Assembly: GCA_041749075.1 (NCBI GenBank)
Contig: JBGTBY010000010.1
Location: forward strand, 74,866-138,865
DNA: 64,000 bases
Direction: 5' to 3'
Source of the DNA: CAMTWZ01 sp041749075
Lineage (GTDB): Bacteria; Bacteroidota; Rhodothermia; Balneolales; HLUCCA01
In this document: piece by piece, positions 1 to 8,975 of the stretch
How the letters are laid out: every line of letters starts with the position of its first letter
Numbering within the stretch: the stretch's first letter is position 1
Notes under the pieces: generated by a model
What the model saw: the letters and a program-made list of their open reading frames with translations, nothing else
Databases searched by the model: none
What the model was told of the DNA's origin: nothing
Translations under genes and position numbers: made by a program

Positions 1-2
1 CG

Positions 3-791
3 AAAGTCTATGGTTTCTTCGCATTGGGCTGGACCGGCGGTAACCGCCAGTGGCAGCATTATGAAAAGGCCTACCTCCTGCTCGCAGGCTTGGCCACTCC
101 GTTGGTACTGTCGGTACACACCATCGTATCGTTCGACTTTGCTGTCTCTATCATTCCAGGCTGGCACACCACCATTTTCCCGCCATACTTCGTCGCAGGC
201 GCCATTTTCTCCGGCTTCGCGATGGTGATGACCCTCATGTTGCTCGCCCGCAAGCTCTATGGCTTGGAAGACATCATGACCATCAATCACATCGAGAAGA
301 TGAACCTGATCATCCTCGTAACCGGAAACATGGTCGGATTCGCATACATCATGGAATTCTTCATCGCCTGGTATAGCGGCGTGACCTATGAAAAAGCGGC
401 ATTCATCAACCGTGCGATGGGTCCATATGCATGGGCGTATTGGACGATGTTCTTGTGCAACGTGATTTCCCCGCAATTCTTCTGGTCGAAGAAAATGAGA
501 ACGAGCATCGTCGCCTCGTTCATCCTGTCGATTGTCGTAAACATCGGGATGTGGTTCGAGCGCTTTGTGATCACGGTCACGTCCTTGGCTCAAGACTTCC
601 TCCCATCCTCATGGGGCTACTACTCGCCGACTTGGGTCGACATTCTCACCTATCTGGGCACATTCGGACTCTTCTTCACCTTCTTCCTGCTATTCCTTCG
701 ATTCCTACCCATGGTGTCGATGGCTGAAATCAAGATGGTGATGCCTCAAGCCGATCCGCATTACAACGAATCCAAAGGAGGACACGCCTAA
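3..791 (+). CDS. actC: Alternative complex III membrane subunit ActC (NrfD/PsrC-like), 5' end outside window
   Basis: This is the C-terminal part (262 residues visible) of the large polytopic quinol-side subunit of alternative complex III, which oxidises menaquinol and passes electrons towards the terminal oxidase. The frame is open to the left edge and reads VYGFFALGWTGG and NRQWQHYEKAY, which fits the interior of ActC, so no start is assigned. Long hydrophobic stretches (for example around VLSVHTIVSFDFAVSI and the run near LGTFGLFFTFFLLFLRFLP) give several transmembrane helices of the NrfD family. The stop overlaps the actD start by one base (TAATG), with AAAGGAGG just upstream, so the two are translationally coupled. 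ActA (multihaem cytochrome) and ActB (Fe-S) would be expected upstream of the window. Confidence 0.9.
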   Translation, partial: KVYGFFALGWTGGNRQWQHYEKAYLLLAGLATPLVLSVHTIVSFDFAVSIIPGWHTTIFPPYFVAGAIFSGFAMVMTLMLLARKLYGLEDIMTINHIEKMNLIILVTGNMVGFAYIMEFFIAWYSGVTYEKAAFINRAMGPYAWAYWTMFLCNVISPQFFWSKKMRTSIVASFILSIVVNIGMWFERFVITVTSLAQDFLPSSWGYYSPTWVDILTYLGTFGLFFTFFLLFLRFLPMVSMAEIKMVMPQADPHYNESKGGHA

Positions 792-1339
792 TGAAATCTC
801 CTATGAAATCCGACTCTGTTTACGGCATTCTAGCCGAATTTAACGGCACCGGTGGGCTGCTGAACGCCGCAAAACTGGTCTCCAAAGCCGGATACACGAA
901 ATGGGACACCTACAGCCCATTTCCGATCCATGGCATGGACGATGCGATGAACCTGAAACCATCCATTTTGGGACGCATCGTGTTTGCTCACGGCATCTTG
1001 GGATTCTTGCTTGGCGCAGGACTCACCATTTGGACATCCAGCATCGCGTATGCCCACAACATTTCCGGTAAGCCATTCGCCAACATCCCATCCTATGTTC
1101 CGGTCACCTTTGAATTGACCATTCTCTTATCGGCTTTCGGAGCGGTGTTTGGGATGTTCTTCTTGAACAACATGCCGAAACACCACAACAAATTGTTCAA
1201 CTCGGAGCGCTTCAAACGCGCCACCGACGACGGGTTCTTCATCGTCATCGAAACCGACGATGATTTGTACAACGAAAGCAAAACGGCTGATCTGCTACGT
1301 CAAGCCGGTGCCATCCACATTGAACCGATTTCCGCCTGA
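791..1339 (+). CDS. actD: Alternative complex III subunit ActD (DUF3341)
   Basis: This 182-residue protein matches ActD (DUF3341) in length, order and sequence features. It has an N-terminal soluble part with KWDTYSPFPIHGMDDAM, a typical family motif, and two central hydrophobic helices (about residues 57-77 and 100-125). It is a membrane subunit of alternative complex III without cofactors of its own. The ATG overlaps the actC stop, and a strong AAAGGAGG ribosome site precedes it. The next gene, actE, starts 2 bases after its stop. Family assignment rests on recognition of the motif and the operon position. Confidence 0.92.
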   Translation: MKSPMKSDSVYGILAEFNGTGGLLNAAKLVSKAGYTKWDTYSPFPIHGMDDAMNLKPSILGRIVFAHGILGFLLGAGLTIWTSSIAYAHNISGKPFANIPSYVPVTFELTILLSAFGAVFGMFFLNNMPKHHNKLFNSERFKRATDDGFFIVIETDDDLYNESKTADLLRQAGAIHIEPISA

Positions 1340-1341
1340 TC

Positions 1342-1941
1342 ATGCGCATTCAACACACTGTAGTGCTTTTCGTTGGTCTGATGCTGGCCGGATGCCAGGG
1401 TATGCCCTCGGAAAAGCCGCCGATCCACATCAATCCGAACATGGATTGGCAGCCCAAATTCAAAGCTCAAGACAAGAACACGTTTTTTGAAGATAACCGC
1501 GCCATGCGTGAGCCGGTCGAAGGAACCGTTGCCCGCGGATGGTTGCAAGCCGACCTCCAATACGAGCAAGGTATTGAAGAGAACGGTCGATTTGTGGCGA
1601 AAGCTCCTGTCGAGCTTTCGCGCGCCTTCCTGTATCGCGGAAAAGAGCGTTATGACATCTATTGTTCGGCTTGCCACGGCGGCACTGGAGCCGGAGACGG
1701 TATCGTGATCGGCTACGGACTCGTCCCGCCCCCAAGTTTTCATGATCCACGCATCGTGGCCATGCCCGATGGGGAAATTTACAGCGCCATCTACAATGGT
1801 GTGAGAACCATGCAACCGTATCGCCATCAAATCAAGGTGGAAGATCGTTGGGCGATTGTCTCCTACTTGCGCGTGCTGCAACGCAGCCAGAATGCGTCCC
1901 AAGCGGATCTCCAGACACTAAACCTTACAGTAGTTAACTGA
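1342..1941 (+). CDS. actE: Alternative complex III subunit ActE, monohaem c-type cytochrome lipoprotein
   Basis: This 199-residue protein is the monohaem cytochrome of alternative complex III. The N-terminus is a lipoprotein signal with lipobox LAGC (lipidated Cys18), so it should be anchored on the periplasmic side of the inner membrane. The single haem c site is C108-SA-C111-H112 in YCSACHGGTGAGDG, and a methionine in VRTMQPY (about residue 152) is the likely sixth ligand. It would carry electrons from the ActA/B part towards the caa3 oxidase encoded downstream. It sits 2 bases after actD and 3 bases before actF. Confidence 0.92.
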   Translation: MRIQHTVVLFVGLMLAGCQGMPSEKPPIHINPNMDWQPKFKAQDKNTFFEDNRAMREPVEGTVARGWLQADLQYEQGIEENGRFVAKAPVELSRAFLYRGKERYDIYCSACHGGTGAGDGIVIGYGLVPPPSFHDPRIVAMPDGEIYSAIYNGVRTMQPYRHQIKVEDRWAIVSYLRVLQRSQNASQADLQTLNLTVVN

Positions 1942-1944
1942 ACC

Positions 1945-3144
1945 ATGACGCACGATTCCACATACGATTCCGTTCAGTTTCCGCAGAACATCAATCCAGC
2001 GAAGAAATTCCTGTACGCGGGTATCGCAGGACTGGTTTTGAGCTTGATCGGTTACTTTGCGGATCACGATCAATTCTTTTACAGCTACCTCACCAGTTTC
2101 GCCTTCGTGGCCAGCTTCGGCATCGCGTCGTTGTTCTTGGTGATGATCCATCACATCACCCGCTCCTCTTGGGCTGTGACTCTACGTCGCATTCCGGAAA
2201 CCAACGCTGCAAATCTGGTCTGGTTGGGACTCATGTTCATTCCGGTCCTGTTTGGCCTTCATAGCTTGTATCACTGGACACATGAAGATGCCGTAGCCAC
2301 GGATGCACTTCTTCAAGGCAAAGCCCCTTATCTGAATATCCCGTTCTTCATCGTGCGGAACATCCTCTATTTCGCATTCTGGGGCTATTTGGGCTACAAA
2401 TTGTACAAGAACACCATCAAGTTGGATCAAACCAACGATTGGGGCATCGAAACCGATCAGCGCAAGATCAGCGCACCGGGTATTTTCTTGTTCGGTTTTT
2501 CCGTCGCATTCGCCTCCTTCGACTGGCTGATGAGCTTGGATCCGCACTGGTTCTCCACCATGTTCGGAGTGTACTACTTCGCGATGGCGTTCCAAGCCAC
2601 ACTGGCCGCTGTACTGTTGGTCGCTTTGTATCTCCGAGGAAAAGGCTTGCTAACAAATACCATCACCATGCCAGCCTATTCGAGCTTGGGTAAATTGATG
2701 TTCGGTTTCACGGTATTCTACGCCTACATCGGATTCAGCCAGTTCTTCCTCATCTATTACGCCAACATCCCCGAAGAAACGTTGTGGTTCTACCACCGGT
2801 TGGAAGGCGGATGGGAGTATGTGAGCTATGGATTGCTGTTCGGCCGCTTCATCATCCCTTTCTTCATCCTGTTGCCTGCGGCATCCAAGACCAACCTGAA
2901 GCTGCTCAAATTCATGGCGATCTGGATCATCGTGATCCACTTCATCGAAATGTACTGGGTTGTGATGCCGAACCGCGGACTCACAAACCCTGCTTTCCAC
3001 TACATCCAACCGCATTGGATGGACCTGACCACCCTCATCGGCTTGGTCGGCATCAGCCTATGGCTGTTCTTCGATCGCTTCGGCAAACAAAACATGGTTT
3101 GCGTGAACGATCCGAAATTCGACGAATCCATCCATGCTCACTGA
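1945..3144 (+). CDS. actF: Alternative complex III membrane subunit ActF (NrfD-like)
   Basis: This 399-residue polytopic membrane protein is the second NrfD-like quinol-binding subunit (ActF) of alternative complex III. About ten hydrophobic helices are visible, with conserved elements such as SFDWLMSLDPHWFSTMFGVYYF and the C-terminal HFIEMYWVVMPN and HWMDLTTLIGL. Length and operon position agree with the family. It follows actE by 3 bases and is followed after 8 bases by a small membrane protein. Confidence 0.92.
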   Translation: MTHDSTYDSVQFPQNINPAKKFLYAGIAGLVLSLIGYFADHDQFFYSYLTSFAFVASFGIASLFLVMIHHITRSSWAVTLRRIPETNAANLVWLGLMFIPVLFGLHSLYHWTHEDAVATDALLQGKAPYLNIPFFIVRNILYFAFWGYLGYKLYKNTIKLDQTNDWGIETDQRKISAPGIFLFGFSVAFASFDWLMSLDPHWFSTMFGVYYFAMAFQATLAAVLLVALYLRGKGLLTNTITMPAYSSLGKLMFGFTVFYAYIGFSQFFLIYYANIPEETLWFYHRLEGGWEYVSYGLLFGRFIIPFFILLPAASKTNLKLLKFMAIWIIVIHFIEMYWVVMPNRGLTNPAFHYIQPHWMDLTTLIGLVGISLWLFFDRFGKQNMVCVNDPKFDESIHAH

Positions 3145-3152
3145 AACGGATT

Positions 3153-3536
3153 ATGGCTACTAAAAAGAACAAAGAATCGATTGAACTGGGCACGTTGGAA
3201 CCTGAATATGGGTTAACCATTGATGAATTTCGTCGGGAGCTTGAATACGGCGTGGTTCCTGATGAGCTCAACTACAAAAAACTGTTTCCATTGTTTTTCG
3301 CTGGTATTTTGTTGGTCCTGGCATTGGTCATCGGCGCGATGGAAATGTATCGTTGGTTGGACTTTCAATCCTCGCAAAATGCCGCCGTCTCGGCTACTTA
3401 TCCAGCGATCAATAATCTAAAACAGCAACACAAGGCCGATCTGACCTCAACCGGAGTGATTGATACCGACAATCAAGTCTATCGCATTCCTGTTGACAGC
3501 GCGATCACATTGATATTGAATGAACAAAACCGCTAA
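3153..3536 (+). CDS. Small single-pass membrane protein in the ACIII-caa3 operon, unknown function
   Basis: This 127-residue protein starts at the ATG at 3153, 8 bases after actF. The N-terminus is charged (MATKKNKESIELG), followed by one strong membrane helix at about residues 47-66 (LFPLFFAGILLVLALVIGAM) and a soluble tail predicted outside. I recognise no catalytic motif or cofactor site. The end overlaps the start of the SCO gene by 17 bases. Small proteins at this position are common between actF and SCO in related operons, so a role in assembly or in linking ACIII to the oxidase is plausible, but that is inference. Confidence 0.8.
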   Translation: MATKKNKESIELGTLEPEYGLTIDEFRRELEYGVVPDELNYKKLFPLFFAGILLVLALVIGAMEMYRWLDFQSSQNAAVSATYPAINNLKQQHKADLTSTGVIDTDNQVYRIPVDSAITLILNEQNR

Positions 3537-4353
3537 CCTGATTCTCGGTTTATGTGTCATGATTCTGGCTCCTGCGGTTGCAAGCGCCCAGTTGAACGCA
3601 TTGCCTGCGGAACTGAGAGGCGTCGGGTTGAATGAACGCCTGGGCGAATCCATCCCGATGGAACTCACGCTCCGCAACGAAGCTGGGGAAGCGGTACGCC
3701 TAGGGGCCTACTTCGAAAGCGGAAAGCCAGTGATACTGGTGCCAGTCTATTATGGATGTCCAATGCTCTGCGGACTCATCTTGAACGGCGTAAACGATGC
3801 CATTGAAGAAATGCAATGGACCTTGGGCGAAGATTATCACGTCGTCACCTTCTCCTTCGATCCGAAAGAAACCCCTGAGTTGGCCTCGGCCAAGAAAAAC
3901 CGTTACATCAAGGAAAACAGTGAGGATGACATCCAGAACGGCTGGCATTTCCTTACCGCTGATTCCCTGACTATCGAAACCCTGACAGAATCCATCGGAT
4001 TTTCCTTCAAATGGAGCGAAGAATCCCAGGAATATCTGCATACCGCCAACATCGTGTTTGTGAGTCCGACTGGACGAATCACACGCTACTTGTATGGCGC
4101 CCAATTCGACAATATCGACATGAGAAACGCCTTGTTTGATGCGGCCGATGGTAAAATCGGAACCGTCATTGATCGAGCGATCCTATACTGTTACACCTAT
4201 GACCCCGATTCCCGGTCGTATGTGCCTACTGCGGTGAACATTATGAAACTCGGTGGGTTGCTCACCATGCTTCTGCTCGGCTCACTGCTGGGAATCCTTT
4301 GGTATCGCGAAAAATCACGCAAACAGAAATCGACTTTAGCTACTACCGCCTAG
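3520..4353 (+). CDS. SCO1/SenC family copper chaperone for the oxidase CuA site
   Basis: This 277-residue SCO1/SenC/PrrC-type protein has a thioredoxin fold. An N-terminal signal (MNKTANLILGLCVMILAPAVASAQ) exports it. The copper ligands are visible as C80-PML-C84 and His174 (EYLHTANIVF). A C-terminal membrane helix (about residues 242-262) tethers it with the soluble domain in the periplasm. Its role is copper delivery to, or redox upkeep of, the CuA centre of oxidase subunit II, whose gene starts directly at its stop codon. It overlaps the preceding small gene by 17 bases. Confidence 0.92.
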   Translation: MNKTANLILGLCVMILAPAVASAQLNALPAELRGVGLNERLGESIPMELTLRNEAGEAVRLGAYFESGKPVILVPVYYGCPMLCGLILNGVNDAIEEMQWTLGEDYHVVTFSFDPKETPELASAKKNRYIKENSEDDIQNGWHFLTADSLTIETLTESIGFSFKWSEESQEYLHTANIVFVSPTGRITRYLYGAQFDNIDMRNALFDAADGKIGTVIDRAILYCYTYDPDSRSYVPTAVNIMKLGGLLTMLLLGSLLGILWYREKSRKQKSTLATTA

Positions 4354-5298
4354 ATGGAACGACTTCGAGACTATTTACTACCTGAACAATCTTCGACACT
4401 GGCCACCGATGTCGACAACCTGTTCATGTTCATCAACTATGCCAGTGTGATCCTTTTGGTCGGTATCACGATCGCATTGATCTATTTCTCTTGGAAATAC
4501 AAGCGGAAGTCCGAATCGGACGTCACGCCGGTCATCCGCCATAATCTCGCGTTGGAATTAACATGGACCATCATCCCGCTCATCATGATCATGATCGTGT
4601 TCGCTTGGGGTTTCCGCGGCTATATGACGATGCGAAACGCTCCGGCTGACTCGATGGAAGTCTATGTGACGGGCCTCTCCTTCGGGTGGCAGTTTACGTA
4701 CACCAATGGTGTGCTATCCGGTTCGGATTTGTACGTTCCAGCTGGCCGCCCCGTTAAACTACTCATGCAATCGCGTGATGTGATCCACTCGTTCTTCGTG
4801 CCTGATTTCCGAATCAAGCAAGATCTGATGCCGAACCGCTACACCACGGTGTGGTTTCAGGCGGATGAACCGGGTCAACACATTGTTTACTGTACTGAAT
4901 ATTGCGGATCGGGTCACTCGGCCATGATGGGACGAGTCATCGTTCTTCCCGAAGCCGAATTCACCGCTTGGCTGAGTGAAGAAAAAGCCAAATCCGAACA
5001 AGAACTACCATTGGCTCGCCTTGGTGAGAATGTGTTCTCACAGCAAGGATGCATGGCCTGCCACTCGGTCGATGGCGACGCTGGAATCGGACCCACATTC
5101 AAAGGCCTCTTCGGTTCCACACGAAATTTCACGGATGGCAGCAGCACAACGGCCGACGAATCCTACCTTCGCGAGTCGATCCTCGTCGCCAATGCGAAAG
5201 TCGTCGCAGGCTTCGCACCAGCCATGCCGAGTTACAGCGGTGTGTTGAGCGACCGTCAGGTTGACGCCCTCATCGAATATATCAAAGAGTTGAACTGA
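4354..5298 (+). CDS. ctaC: Cytochrome c oxidase subunit II with fused cytochrome c domain (caa3 type)
   Basis: This 314-residue subunit II has two N-terminal membrane helices (about residues 27-47 and 69-88), then the cupredoxin CuA domain with ligands His145, Cys180, Glu182, Cys184, His188 and Met191. A C-terminal cytochrome c domain carries the haem site C233-MA-C236-H237. The fused haem domain makes this a caa3-type enzyme that takes electrons directly from alternative complex III. The ATG directly abuts the SCO stop. Subunit I follows after 8 bases. Confidence 0.95.
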   Translation: MERLRDYLLPEQSSTLATDVDNLFMFINYASVILLVGITIALIYFSWKYKRKSESDVTPVIRHNLALELTWTIIPLIMIMIVFAWGFRGYMTMRNAPADSMEVYVTGLSFGWQFTYTNGVLSGSDLYVPAGRPVKLLMQSRDVIHSFFVPDFRIKQDLMPNRYTTVWFQADEPGQHIVYCTEYCGSGHSAMMGRVIVLPEAEFTAWLSEEKAKSEQELPLARLGENVFSQQGCMACHSVDGDAGIGPTFKGLFGSTRNFTDGSSTTADESYLRESILVANAKVVAGFAPAMPSYSGVLSDRQVDALIEYIKELN

Positions 5299-5306
5299 TT
5301 ACCCTT

Positions 5307-6986
5307 ATGGCAAACACAACGATCCGGGAATTCCCTGTCGAAGAATATCCCAAAACGCATTACCTAAACCACGACAAGACCCTCAAATCGTGGCTGTTGA
5401 CGATCGATCACAAGCGCATCGGACTGATGTACTTGGCCTCGATCATCTTCTTCTTCTTTGTGGGAGGCGTGCTCGCCTTGGTCCTTCGCCTTGAACTGTG
5501 GGAACCCGCACGCAATTTCATGGATGCGGACACCTATAACCGCATCTTCACTCTCCACGGGGCGGTGATGATCTTCCTGTTCATCATTCCGTCCATTCCG
5601 GCGGCATTGGGCAACATCTTCCTGCCTGTGATGTTGGGAGCCAAAGACGTGGCCTTCCCTCGCTTGAACCTGGCTAGTTTCTATATCTACGTGTTTGGTG
5701 CGTTTTTCACCCTCTATTCGATGGCGCAAGGCGGGATTGATACCGGCTGGACATTCTACACCCCGTATTCGACCACAACTGGGTCGGCGGTCGTTTCCAT
5801 GACCTTCGGCGTATTTGTGATGGGTTTCTCATCCATCCTGACGGGATTGAACTTCATCGTGACCATCCACAAGATGCGCGCACCAGGATTGATCTGGGGC
5901 AAGCTTCCGTTGTTCATCTGGTCGCTTTACGCCACCGCTATCATCCAAGTATTGGCGACTCCTGTTTTGGCGATTACCTTGTTGTTGCTCATCTTGGAGC
6001 GCACACTCGGCATCGGGATCTTTGATCCGGCGTTGGGCGGTGATCCAGTTCTGTATCAGCACTTTTTCTGGTTCTACTCGCATCCGGCGGTGTACATCAT
6101 GATCGTGCCGGCATTCGGAATCATATCCGAATTGATCGCCACCTTCTCTCGCAAAACGATCTTCGGGTATTGGGCCATCGCCTTCTCCTCCCTTGCCATC
6201 GCCTTCATCGGATTCCTGGTTTGGGGACACCACATGTTCACCTCGGGTCAGTCTGAACTGTCGACCGTCGTGTTCTCCTTCCTCACCTTCTTCGTGGGTC
6301 TTCCTACAGGCATCAAGATCCTGAACTGGGTGGCGACCATGTACAAAGGCAGTATCTGGCTGCAATCGCCGATGATCTACGCCATCATGTTCCTGTTCCT
6401 GTTCACCATTGGTGGATTGACCGGAATCATGCTCGGTGCCTTGTCGGTCGACATCCACCTGCACGATACCTACTACGTTGTGGCTCACTTCCACTATGTG
6501 ATGATGGGTGGAACCGTGTTCGCCTTCCTCGGTGGCTTGCATTTCTGGTGGCCGAAGTTCACGGGCAAGATGTTCAATGAATTTCAGGCGAAGATTGCGG
6601 CTGTCATTTTGTTCATCGGCTTCAACATGACCTTCTTGCCACAGTTCGTGATGGGATCGCAAGGCATGCCACGCCGTTATTATGGCTACATCGAACAATT
6701 CCAGACCTTGCACCAATATTCGACCGTCGGATCCTGGGTATTGGGCGTCGGCTTCCTGCTCATCGCTTGGTACCTCGTCCAATCGTTGCGCAAAGGCGAC
6801 GCGGCGCCGTCGAACCCCTGGGGTGGACGTTCGCTCGAGTGGATGACGTCATCCCCCATGCCACCGCACAATTTCGATTATGTACCCGTGGTCAAACATG
6901 GCCCTTACGATTACCATCAGCCGATCGCTGAATTCCGTTTGGGTGTCGAAGACCCGCACAGTTCATCCGAACCAAAATCTCACTAA
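5307..6986 (+). CDS. ctaD: Cytochrome c oxidase subunit I, haem-copper A2 type
   Basis: This 559-residue subunit I has twelve hydrophobic helices and binds haem a and the haem a3-CuB site. The catalytic region reads FFWFYSHPAVYIMIVPAFG. The YSHPAVY form, in place of the GHPEV of A1 enzymes, marks the A2 subclass seen in Rhodothermus- and Thermus-type caa3 oxidases. Further ligand motifs are WGHHMFTSG and YYVVAHFHYVMMGG. It reduces oxygen to water and pumps protons. Subunit III starts 3 bases after its stop. A2 assignment is from family knowledge of the missing glutamate. Confidence 0.95.
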   Translation: MANTTIREFPVEEYPKTHYLNHDKTLKSWLLTIDHKRIGLMYLASIIFFFFVGGVLALVLRLELWEPARNFMDADTYNRIFTLHGAVMIFLFIIPSIPAALGNIFLPVMLGAKDVAFPRLNLASFYIYVFGAFFTLYSMAQGGIDTGWTFYTPYSTTTGSAVVSMTFGVFVMGFSSILTGLNFIVTIHKMRAPGLIWGKLPLFIWSLYATAIIQVLATPVLAITLLLLILERTLGIGIFDPALGGDPVLYQHFFWFYSHPAVYIMIVPAFGIISELIATFSRKTIFGYWAIAFSSLAIAFIGFLVWGHHMFTSGQSELSTVVFSFLTFFVGLPTGIKILNWVATMYKGSIWLQSPMIYAIMFLFLFTIGGLTGIMLGALSVDIHLHDTYYVVAHFHYVMMGGTVFAFLGGLHFWWPKFTGKMFNEFQAKIAAVILFIGFNMTFLPQFVMGSQGMPRRYYGYIEQFQTLHQYSTVGSWVLGVGFLLIAWYLVQSLRKGDAAPSNPWGGRSLEWMTSSPMPPHNFDYVPVVKHGPYDYHQPIAEFRLGVEDPHSSSEPKSH

Positions 6987-6989
6987 CAC

Positions 6990-7643
6990 ATGTCTCATAC
7001 CGACGCATCTCACGCCCATAGCCATGTCCAGCATCATTTCGTGGACAGCGACCAGCAGTTCGATTCCGCGAAACTCGGCATGTGGGTATTCCTTGTCACG
7101 GAAATCCTGTTCTTCGGCGGCTTGTTTGTCGCCTACATCGTGTACCGCGCATGGAACCCCGAACTCTTCACCATGGCCGCCACGCAGTTGGATACGGTCA
7201 TGGGCGGCATCAACACCTTGGTGCTGATCGGAAGTTCGCTGACCATGGCCCTGGCCATCCGCGCCGCACAAACGAATGAAGCGCGCAAATCGATGATCTA
7301 CCTGATTTCGACCGTCGCGTTGGCCTTCGTGTTCATGATCATCAAATACTTCGAGTACACGCACAAATTCGACATGGGCATCTTCCCAGGCGAATATTAC
7401 ACCTTCACGGGGATCGACCATCCACGGGCGCACATCTTCTTCTCGATCTATTACATGATGACGGGTCTGCACGGCATCCACGTGATCATCGGCATCGGGG
7501 TTATCACCTGGCTGATCATCAAAACGAAGAATGGCGCCTTCAATTCCGAGTATTACACGCCGGTCGAGATCACCGGACTATACTGGCACTTGGTGGACAT
7601 CGTTTGGATTTTCCTCTTCCCACTCCTCTATTTGATCGACTAA
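6990..7643 (+). CDS. ctaE: Cytochrome c oxidase subunit III
   Basis: This 217-residue subunit III has a His-rich N-terminus (SHTDASHAHSHVQHHF) followed by about five membrane helices. Family features include LGMWVFLVTEILFFGGLF and the C-terminal YWHLVDIVWIFLFPLLYL. It stabilises subunit I and supports proton uptake. It lies between subunits I and IV with gaps of 3 and 11 bases. Confidence 0.94.
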   Translation: MSHTDASHAHSHVQHHFVDSDQQFDSAKLGMWVFLVTEILFFGGLFVAYIVYRAWNPELFTMAATQLDTVMGGINTLVLIGSSLTMALAIRAAQTNEARKSMIYLISTVALAFVFMIIKYFEYTHKFDMGIFPGEYYTFTGIDHPRAHIFFSIYYMMTGLHGIHVIIGIGVITWLIIKTKNGAFNSEYYTPVEITGLYWHLVDIVWIFLFPLLYLID

Positions 7644-7654
7644 AGGAACCGACT

Positions 7655-7999
7655 ATGAGTTCGCATCACATCATTTCTCTCAAGTATCTGTTCGGAACCG
7701 CATTCGCGTTGCTGATCCTCACAGGATTGACCGTGGCAGTGGCCTTCATCCACATTCCTACGCCGTTCAACATCGTTGTGGCCATTGGTATCGCCGTGCT
7801 GAAAGCCTCGCTCGTAGCGGCGTTCTTCATGGGGCTGTATTGGGATAAGAAAATCAACACCATTGCCTTGCTGCTATCCGTCGTGTTCTTCACGGTGATG
7901 GTGGGTATCACCTTGTTGGATACCTTGTACCGCGACAAGCCGTCGGATATCTACAACAAGCCGCCGACGCCGCCGGTTACGCAGTCTTCGCTTCAGTAA
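7655..7999 (+). CDS. ctaF: Cytochrome c oxidase subunit IV (prokaryotic, COX4 pro)
   Basis: The start was set at the ATG at 7655, where AAAGGA lies at the normal distance. The product of 114 residues has three hydrophobic helices and the motif VLKASLVAAFFMGLYWDKK, typical of small bacterial subunit IV proteins. It is the last gene of the oxidase operon. Its 3' end overlaps the convergent ctaA gene by 23 bases. Confidence 0.88.
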   Translation: MSSHHIISLKYLFGTAFALLILTGLTVAVAFIHIPTPFNIVVAIGIAVLKASLVAAFFMGLYWDKKINTIALLLSVVFFTVMVGITLLDTLYRDKPSDIYNKPPTPPVTQSSLQ

Positions 8000-8903
8000 T
8001 CAGCAAGATCATCACCATCTGCGCGGAAATGAGAAGGCTCACTCCGCTCAGGTGAACCACTTGCAGTGCCGCGGGCATGCTTCCGTAAGCGAGTCCGACG
8101 CCGACCGCGATCTGAAGCAACACCAGACCCGCCACCAGGCCAGTCATCCTCTCTACCCAATTCGGCGCACCAGGCCTGCGACTGACCATCACTACCCATC
8201 CCAGCGCGACCAACACCAGCCAGCTGAACGAACGATGGACCACGTCCACCAGGCCTGTGTTCTCGAGCCACTCGCCACGACCAATTCCCGGAATCGTCTT
8301 GACTACCAGATCGATCGCTTCACGAACCTGAGTCCCAATACCGAGCTGAAGCATCGTGATGGCCAGCAAAACTCCCGACGACCATAGCAATGGTTTCCTT
8401 AGCGATTCCGGTAAGGAGACGTTGATTTGGTCCGATACGGCCTTGAACGCCGCCAGCAACAACAATCCGACCAGCACCATGGCAACCACCATGTGAAGCG
8501 TGATGAGGCCTTGTGAGAGCCCTGAACGCACCACCATCCCGCCCAGCCATCCCTGGAACAGAACCAGCACGAACGCCGCGACGGAGGAAACAAACACGAC
8601 CGGCTTCGACTTGCAATACTTGTAAGAGGAAATGGCCGTCGCCGTGATGAACAATCCGATCAAAACCCCGATCAGGCGGTTCACATACTCGGTCCAGGTT
8701 TTGACCACATTGAACTCGGCGGCATCAAACCCGGCCGGAAGATCGGCTACGGATGTGGGTGGAATCCATACGCCGAAGCATTTCGGCCAGTCGGGACAGC
8801 CGAGTCCCGCGCCCGTGGCTCTTACCAATCCACCGACCAGAATAAGAAAAAGTGTGGCGGAGACCGTCAGTATCGCCAGTTTTTGGAACCGATTGAGTCG
8901 CAT
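7977..8903 (-). CDS. ctaA: Haem A synthase (COX15/CtaA)
   Basis: This 308-residue polytopic protein resembles COX15/CtaA, which oxidises the C8 methyl group of haem O to give haem A. The N-terminal GGLVRATGAGLGCPDWPKCFG is the family hallmark, and about eight helices follow. Conserved histidines for haem binding are visible, for example in LITLHMVVA and VVHRSFSWL. It is convergent with the oxidase operon, overlapping subunit IV by 23 bases, and divergent from ctaB. Together the pair supplies the haem A needed by the caa3 oxidase. Confidence 0.9.
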   Translation of the reverse strand: MRLNRFQKLAILTVSATLFLILVGGLVRATGAGLGCPDWPKCFGVWIPPTSVADLPAGFDAAEFNVVKTWTEYVNRLIGVLIGLFITATAISSYKYCKSKPVVFVSSVAAFVLVLFQGWLGGMVVRSGLSQGLITLHMVVAMVLVGLLLLAAFKAVSDQINVSLPESLRKPLLWSSGVLLAITMLQLGIGTQVREAIDLVVKTIPGIGRGEWLENTGLVDVVHRSFSWLVLVALGWVVMVSRRPGAPNWVERMTGLVAGLVLLQIAVGVGLAYGSMPAALQVVHLSGVSLLISAQMVMILLITEAKTA

Positions 8904-8975
8904 ATGGGTTGCTTAATGTAGTCCTGCAAGGTAAAAAATCCGTACCTTAGTTGTCTGAAATTCCTTCACGAAATC
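8904..8975. promoter_or_regulatory. Divergent ctaA/ctaB promoter region
   Basis: The 72 bases between the divergent starts of ctaA and ctaB must hold the promoters of both genes. I see A/T-rich stretches (for example near 8930-8938) but no motif that I can place with confidence. Confidence 0.4.

Noticed and set aside
2784..3152. Coding extension upstream of the small membrane protein
   Set aside because: It overlaps actF in another frame; the ATG at 3153 has the right position and gives a sensible N-terminus.
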